From the NCBI RefSeq assembly GCF_019417665.1, contig NZ_DXUU01000069.1:1-9392 (forward strand): DNA of 9,392 nt, read 5' to 3'. Below, piece after piece: positions 7,027 to 9,392 of the stretch (position 1 is the first letter of the stretch; every line of letters starts with the position of its first letter). This DNA is from Ruminococcus sp. Lineage in GTDB: Bacteria; Bacillota; Clostridia; Oscillospirales; Ruminococcaceae. Made by a program: the position numbers and the translations under genes. The notes under the pieces were generated by a model. It saw only the letters and a list, made by a program, of their open reading frames with translations, was not told the DNA's origin and ran no database searches.

Positions 7027-8591
7027 AAATACCGGCAAAGTTTCACCCCATAACGCATTTGCCGGAAACCAAGGTTCAGAAACGCAGAGTGGCAGCCTAT
7101 GCCAGAGTTTCCACGGATTCTGAGGAACAGCAGACCTCTTATGCTGCACAGGTGGATCGCTACACTAAGTACATTCAGGAACGGGCAGACTGGGAGTTTG
7201 TTGCAGTCTATACCGATGAGGGCATTTCAGCCCTGAATACCAAACATCGAGATGGCTTCAATCGCATGGTGGCGGATGCTCTGGATGGTAAGATTGATTT
7301 GATTGTCACCAAATCGGTCAGCCGGTTTGCACGAAACACCGTAGATTCTTTGACAACTGTGCGGAAGCTGAAAGAAAAAGGCGTGGAGGTGTTTTTCGAG
7401 AAAGAAAACATCTACACGCTGGATTCCAAAGGTGAACTGCTGATTACCATCATGTCCAGTCTGGCACAGGAGGAGAGCCGTTCTATTTCAGAGAATGTAA
7501 CTTGGGGACAGCGAAAGCGAATGGCGGACGGCAAGGTTAGCCTTCCATACAAGCATTTTCTGGGATATCGAAAAGGAGCAGATGGCTTGCCGGAAATTGT
7601 GCCGGAGGAGGCGGAGATTGTTCGGAATATCTATCGTTGGTTTATGGAGGGGAAAACGCCAACTAGCATTGCGAGAACATTGACAGAACAGAGCGTTCCG
7701 ACACCTGCCGGCAAGGAGCAATGGCATTCCAGTACAGTGAAAAGCATCCTGACCAATGAAAAATACAAGGGTTCTGCTCTATTGCAAAAGAAATTCACCG
7801 TTGATTTTCTCACAAAAAAATCCAAAGTGAATGAAGGTGAAGTACCGCAATACTACATTGAGGAAAGTCACCCTGCCATCATAGTGCCGGAGGAGTTTGA
7901 ACTGGTGCAGGCAGAATTGCTGCGGAGGCAAAACCTACGGCGGCAATACAATGGGAAAAGCGTATTTGCTGCCCGACTTGTCTGCGGCGACTGCGGAAAT
8001 TTCTTCGGGGCAAAGGTCTGGCATTCCAACAGCAAGTATCGGCAGGTGATCTGGCAGTGCAATCACAAATTCCAAGGGGTGTGCAAATGCCAGACACCCC
8101 ATTTGCAAGAGAGCGTCATACAGCAGCGGTTTCAGGCAGCCGTTCAGGAATTGCTGCAAAAGCGGAAAGCAGTTCTGGAAAACTGTCAGGTAATGCTGGA
8201 ACTGCTTACGGACTGTACAGATTTAGAGCGTCAATTGCAGGAAATGGAAACGCAGAAAATGCGGATTTCGGAACAGGTGCAGGGATATGTTCGGGAGAAT
8301 AGTGAAATCGTGCAGGATCAGGAAAAGTATGAGGAACGGTATCAGGCACTGGTGGGACAGTATGAACCGCTGCAGAAACAAGAAACCACTCTGCAGGAAC
8401 GGCGAGCAGAGCGGTTGGCAAGACGGGAACAGATTCAGGGCTTTCAAAGAGCATTAAGCGGACAAAATGGGATGCTGCCGGAATTTGATACACAATTGTG
8501 GCTGGCTGCTGTAGAAAAAGCAGTGGTGCATCGAGATGGAAAAATCGTGTTTGTTTTGAAAGATGGGACGGAGTTGGTGCAAAAAATTTGA
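7011..8591 (+). CDS. Large serine recombinase 2 (full-length form with coiled coil)
   Basis: 526 residues from the ATG at 7011, with GAGG at 6999-7002 eight bases upstream. A longer frame reaches back to about 6912 but only shadows recombinase 1. Residues 25-165 are the resolvase domain: 'AAYARVST' with nucleophile S34 and R32, 'TKSVSRFARNT' with R105 and R108, 'AQEESRSISEN' at the end. Residues 180-305 are the recombinase domain ('LGYRKG', 'IVPEEAEIVRNIY', 'NEKYKGSALLQKK'). The zinc ribbon uses C325, C328, C350 and C358 or C360. Residues 395-480 form a long Gln/Glu/Arg-rich coiled coil, which in large serine integrases controls synapsis and direction. The last 35 residues ('LWLAAVEKAVVHRDGKIVFVLKDGTELV') are a common family ending. 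It overlaps recombinase 1 by 16 bases, so the two are probably made together. Likely phage integrase activity, alone or as a heteromer with recombinase 1. Confidence 0.92.
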   Translation: MATVLKIPAKFHPITHLPETKVQKRRVAAYARVSTDSEEQQTSYAAQVDRYTKYIQERADWEFVAVYTDEGISALNTKHRDGFNRMVADALDGKIDLIVTKSVSRFARNTVDSLTTVRKLKEKGVEVFFEKENIYTLDSKGELLITIMSSLAQEESRSISENVTWGQRKRMADGKVSLPYKHFLGYRKGADGLPEIVPEEAEIVRNIYRWFMEGKTPTSIARTLTEQSVPTPAGKEQWHSSTVKSILTNEKYKGSALLQKKFTVDFLTKKSKVNEGEVPQYYIEESHPAIIVPEEFELVQAELLRRQNLRRQYNGKSVFAARLVCGDCGNFFGAKVWHSNSKYRQVIWQCNHKFQGVCKCQTPHLQESVIQQRFQAAVQELLQKRKAVLENCQVMLELLTDCTDLERQLQEMETQKMRISEQVQGYVRENSEIVQDQEKYEERYQALVGQYEPLQKQETTLQERRAERLARREQIQGFQRALSGQNGMLPEFDTQLWLAAVEKAVVHRDGKIVFVLKDGTELVQKI

Positions 8592-8598
8592 GGGGAGT

Positions 8599-8619
8599 GG
8601 GAGTGCAGTCTGAACTCCC
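8599..8619. repeat. 21-bp near-palindrome directly after recombinase 2
   Basis: Arms GGGAGT-G-CAG and CTG-A-ACTCCC around a central T at 8609; nine of ten position pairs match (8605/8613 is the mismatch). It begins 8 bases after the stop codon. As RNA it is a 6-bp stem with a 9-base loop followed by TTTGCTTTG, a poor terminator at best. As DNA it is a symmetric site of the sort bound by dimers, so it is a candidate recombinase or regulator site. Confidence 0.45.
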
Positions 8620-8668
8620 TTTGCTTTGTGGGTGTGCATTGTATCATTTGTGACGTGTGTTTTCAAAA

Positions 8669-8705
8669 ATCCTCGTAAATGCGTTATTTACGAGGATATT
8701 TTTTT
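8669..8705 (+). terminator. Strong rho-independent terminator of the late/recombinase operon
   Basis: A perfect 12-bp stem, ATCCTCGTAAAT (8669-8680) and ATTTACGAGGAT (8686-8697), with a 5-base loop GCGTT and a run of seven T at 8699-8705. Five A at 8665-8669 precede the stem, so it may also work on the minus strand. It is the first clear terminator after the tail genes. Confidence 0.9.
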
Positions 8706-8732
8706 GTCTATTTGAATAAAAATAGGATTCCA

Positions 8733-8780
8733 TACCCTTATCGTACCCTTACGGGATTTTGATATGGCCTGGTTTTGATA
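8733..8780. repeat. Two pairs of short direct repeats, possible attachment-region elements
   Basis: TACCCTTA occurs at 8733-8740 and 8744-8751 (11-base period; the 11-mers match at 9 positions). TTTTGATA occurs at 8757-8764 and 8773-8780 (16-base period), within GATTTTGATATGG and GGTTTTGATAGG. The block lies between the operon terminator and the next gene's control region. Such iterons could be protein-binding sites or part of an att site. The function is inferred from position only. Confidence 0.35.
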
Positions 8781-8829
8781 GGTTTACAGAGATCTTTCGA
8801 GTGAGAAGAATATTTATTATAAATCAAAT

Positions 8830-8867
8830 AAAATGCGGAGTTATATATGTAACTTCGCATTTTGTTG
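8830..8867 (+). terminator. Long hairpin upstream of the deformylase promoter, probable terminator
   Basis: AAAATGCGGAGTTA (8830-8843) pairs with TAACTTCGCATTTT (8850-8863) over 14 positions with one G-U pair; the loop is TATATG. T residues at 8860-8863 and 8865-8866 close it. It could end transcription of a host gene that stood upstream before the phage inserted, or insulate the promoter that starts right behind it. The 3' T-run is short, so the call is moderate. Confidence 0.5.
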
Positions 8868-8893
8868 CTTATACAGGAAAAATATGATATAAT
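8865..8893 (+). promoter_or_regulatory. Sigma-A promoter of the deformylase gene
   Basis: TTGCTT at 8865-8870, 17 bases, then a perfect TATAAT at 8888-8893 preceded by TG (extended -10, TGATATAAT). Transcription would start near 8900, giving a leader of about 29 bases with AAAGGAG at 8915-8921. It begins two bases after the hairpin, so the gene is transcribed independently of the recombinase operon. Confidence 0.75.
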
Positions 8894-8928
8894 AGAAGCA
8901 ATCAGTAAAAATCCAAAGGAGCAGGAAT

Positions 8929-9336
8929 ATGATAAAAGAAATTGTAACAGACCCAATTTTTCTAAGCCAGAAGTCAGAACCGGCAACAAAAGATGACCAA
9001 CAGACAATTCGAGATTTACTGGATACGATTGAGGCTAATGCAGAACGTTGCGTAGGTATGGCTGCCAACATGATTGGTGTTCGGAAAACCATTTTAGTAG
9101 CACAGATCGGCAAGGAATATCTGATTATTGTGAATCCAAAGATTGTAGACCATTCCAAATCGTGCTATGATGTGGAGGAAGGATGCTTGTCACTGCCTGG
9201 TCAGCGTCCGGCAAAACGTTATCCTATTATTGTAGTAGAATATTTTGATAAGAATTTCAAAAAGAAAAAGCAGACATTCAAAGACTTTGAGGCGCAGATT
9301 ATTCAGCATGAGATGGATCATTTTGAGGGGGGTTAA
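8929..9336 (+). CDS. def: Peptide deformylase homologue with Asn in motif I
   Basis: 135 residues. AAAGGAG at 8915-8921 lies 7 bases before the ATG. Peptide deformylase is a cytosolic metalloenzyme that removes the formyl group from the N-terminal methionine of new proteins. Motif II 'EGCLSLPG' supplies metal ligand C86; motif III 'QHEMDH' supplies H127, E128 and H131. Motif I, normally GxGxAAxQ, reads 'VGMAANMIG', with Asn47 where the oxyanion-binding Gln stands; this variant is recalled from a second deformylase-like group in clostridia. The protein is shorter than classical bacterial enzymes (about 150-190 residues), and its end, 'HFEGG', lacks the usual one or two hydrophobic residues, probably because of a length change in a G6 run at 9327-9332. 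Activity is likely but unproved. Its own promoter and AT-rich setting suggest host or flanking DNA rather than the phage late operon. Confidence 0.8.
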   Translation: MIKEIVTDPIFLSQKSEPATKDDQQTIRDLLDTIEANAERCVGMAANMIGVRKTILVAQIGKEYLIIVNPKIVDHSKSCYDVEEGCLSLPGQRPAKRYPIIVVEYFDKNFKKKKQTFKDFEAQIIQHEMDHFEGG

Positions 9337-9346
9337 TTTAAATTAA
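9333..9346. repeat. 14-bp AT-only palindrome at the deformylase stop
   Basis: TTAATTT followed by AAATTAA is perfectly self-complementary and covers the stop codon. With only A and T in a very AT-rich stretch, chance is a likely explanation. The last 56 bases of the window (9337-9392) otherwise show no gene or clear signal. Confidence 0.3.
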
Positions 9347-9392
9347 AAATTATATATTGAATAAAAATAATCAAATGTAAATAATATATAGT

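Larger units (their letters stand above)
8592..8928. other. Gene-free boundary region between recombinase cassette and deformylase gene
   Basis: A 337-base stretch with no credible gene; a minus-strand open frame here runs antisense into the deformylase gene. It holds, in order: a 21-bp near-palindrome (8599-8619), a strong terminator (8669-8705), two pairs of short direct repeats (8733-8780), a 14-bp hairpin (8830-8863) and a promoter (8865-8893). Base composition becomes clearly AT-richer from about 8700. This is where the phage-host junction is expected, since serine integrase genes usually lie beside their attachment site. The matching att copy would be outside the window, so the junction cannot be placed exactly. 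Confidence 0.5.

Noticed and set aside
6328..7149. 273-residue open frame on the minus strand
   Set aside because: It is antisense to the two recombinases, spans their overlap, has no ribosome binding site I can support and reads as random Phe/Cys/Arg-rich sequence.
8592..8928. tRNA or other structured RNA gene as the insertion target
   Set aside because: No cloverleaf, CCA end or T-loop consensus was found; the hairpins are simple stems.
8841..9158. 105-residue minus-strand frame with a hydrophobic C-terminal half, possibly a small membrane protein
   Set aside because: It is antisense to the deformylase gene and its promoter; the hydrophobicity arises from AT-rich complement sequence.

Overview
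The window reads as the right-hand (late) end of a Gram-positive-type siphovirus prophage, followed by a short AT-richer flank with a peptide deformylase gene. Strong purine-rich ribosome binding sites, a clostridial-type toxin-secretion/phage-lysis holin, BspA-type leucine-rich repeats in a tail protein, and large serine recombinases with zinc ribbons all point to an anaerobic gut member of the Clostridia (Ruminococcus/Oscillospiraceae-like). That host assignment is an inference from gene style, not from a marker gene.

Layout, all genes on the plus strand. 2-835: 3' part of a Gp37-like tail gene, cut by the window edge. 843-2210: tail/baseplate protein with a coiled coil and BspA-like repeats. 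2207-3694: tail-fibre protein with a baseplate-type N-terminus, collagen-like triplets and two HxHE motifs. 3699-4142: holin. 4144-5154: zinc amidase endolysin. 5151-5543: small helix-turn-helix protein with two Cys4 zinc-binding sites. 5521-5703: 60-residue SHOCT-like protein. 5740-7026 and 7011-8591: two large serine recombinases, overlapping by 16 bases. 8592-8928: a gene-free stretch with a palindrome just after the recombinase stop, a strong terminator, short direct repeats, a second long hairpin and a sigma-A-type promoter. 8929-9336: peptide deformylase homologue.

From the tail gene to the second recombinase, every junction is an overlap or a gap of 36 bases or less, and no terminator is visible before 8669. 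Adsorption, lysis and site-specific recombination genes therefore look co-transcribed. Having integrase-type genes directly behind the endolysin, on the same strand, differs from the common order in which the integrase sits at the opposite end next to the repressor. It fits the attachment site lying just beyond the second recombinase, between about 8592 and 8830, before the deformylase gene.

The most interesting part is 5151-8620: a compact cassette of HTH/double-zinc protein, SHOCT-like protein, short recombinase and long recombinase, with a 21-bp near-palindrome 8 bases after the last stop codon. The pair resembles the two-recombinase logic of ccrA/ccrB, but the C-termini have diverged: one ends in a short Ser/Arg/Trp-rich tail and the other in a long coiled coil. 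Each family is recognisable. What may be undescribed is the joint function of the four genes and the site they act on.
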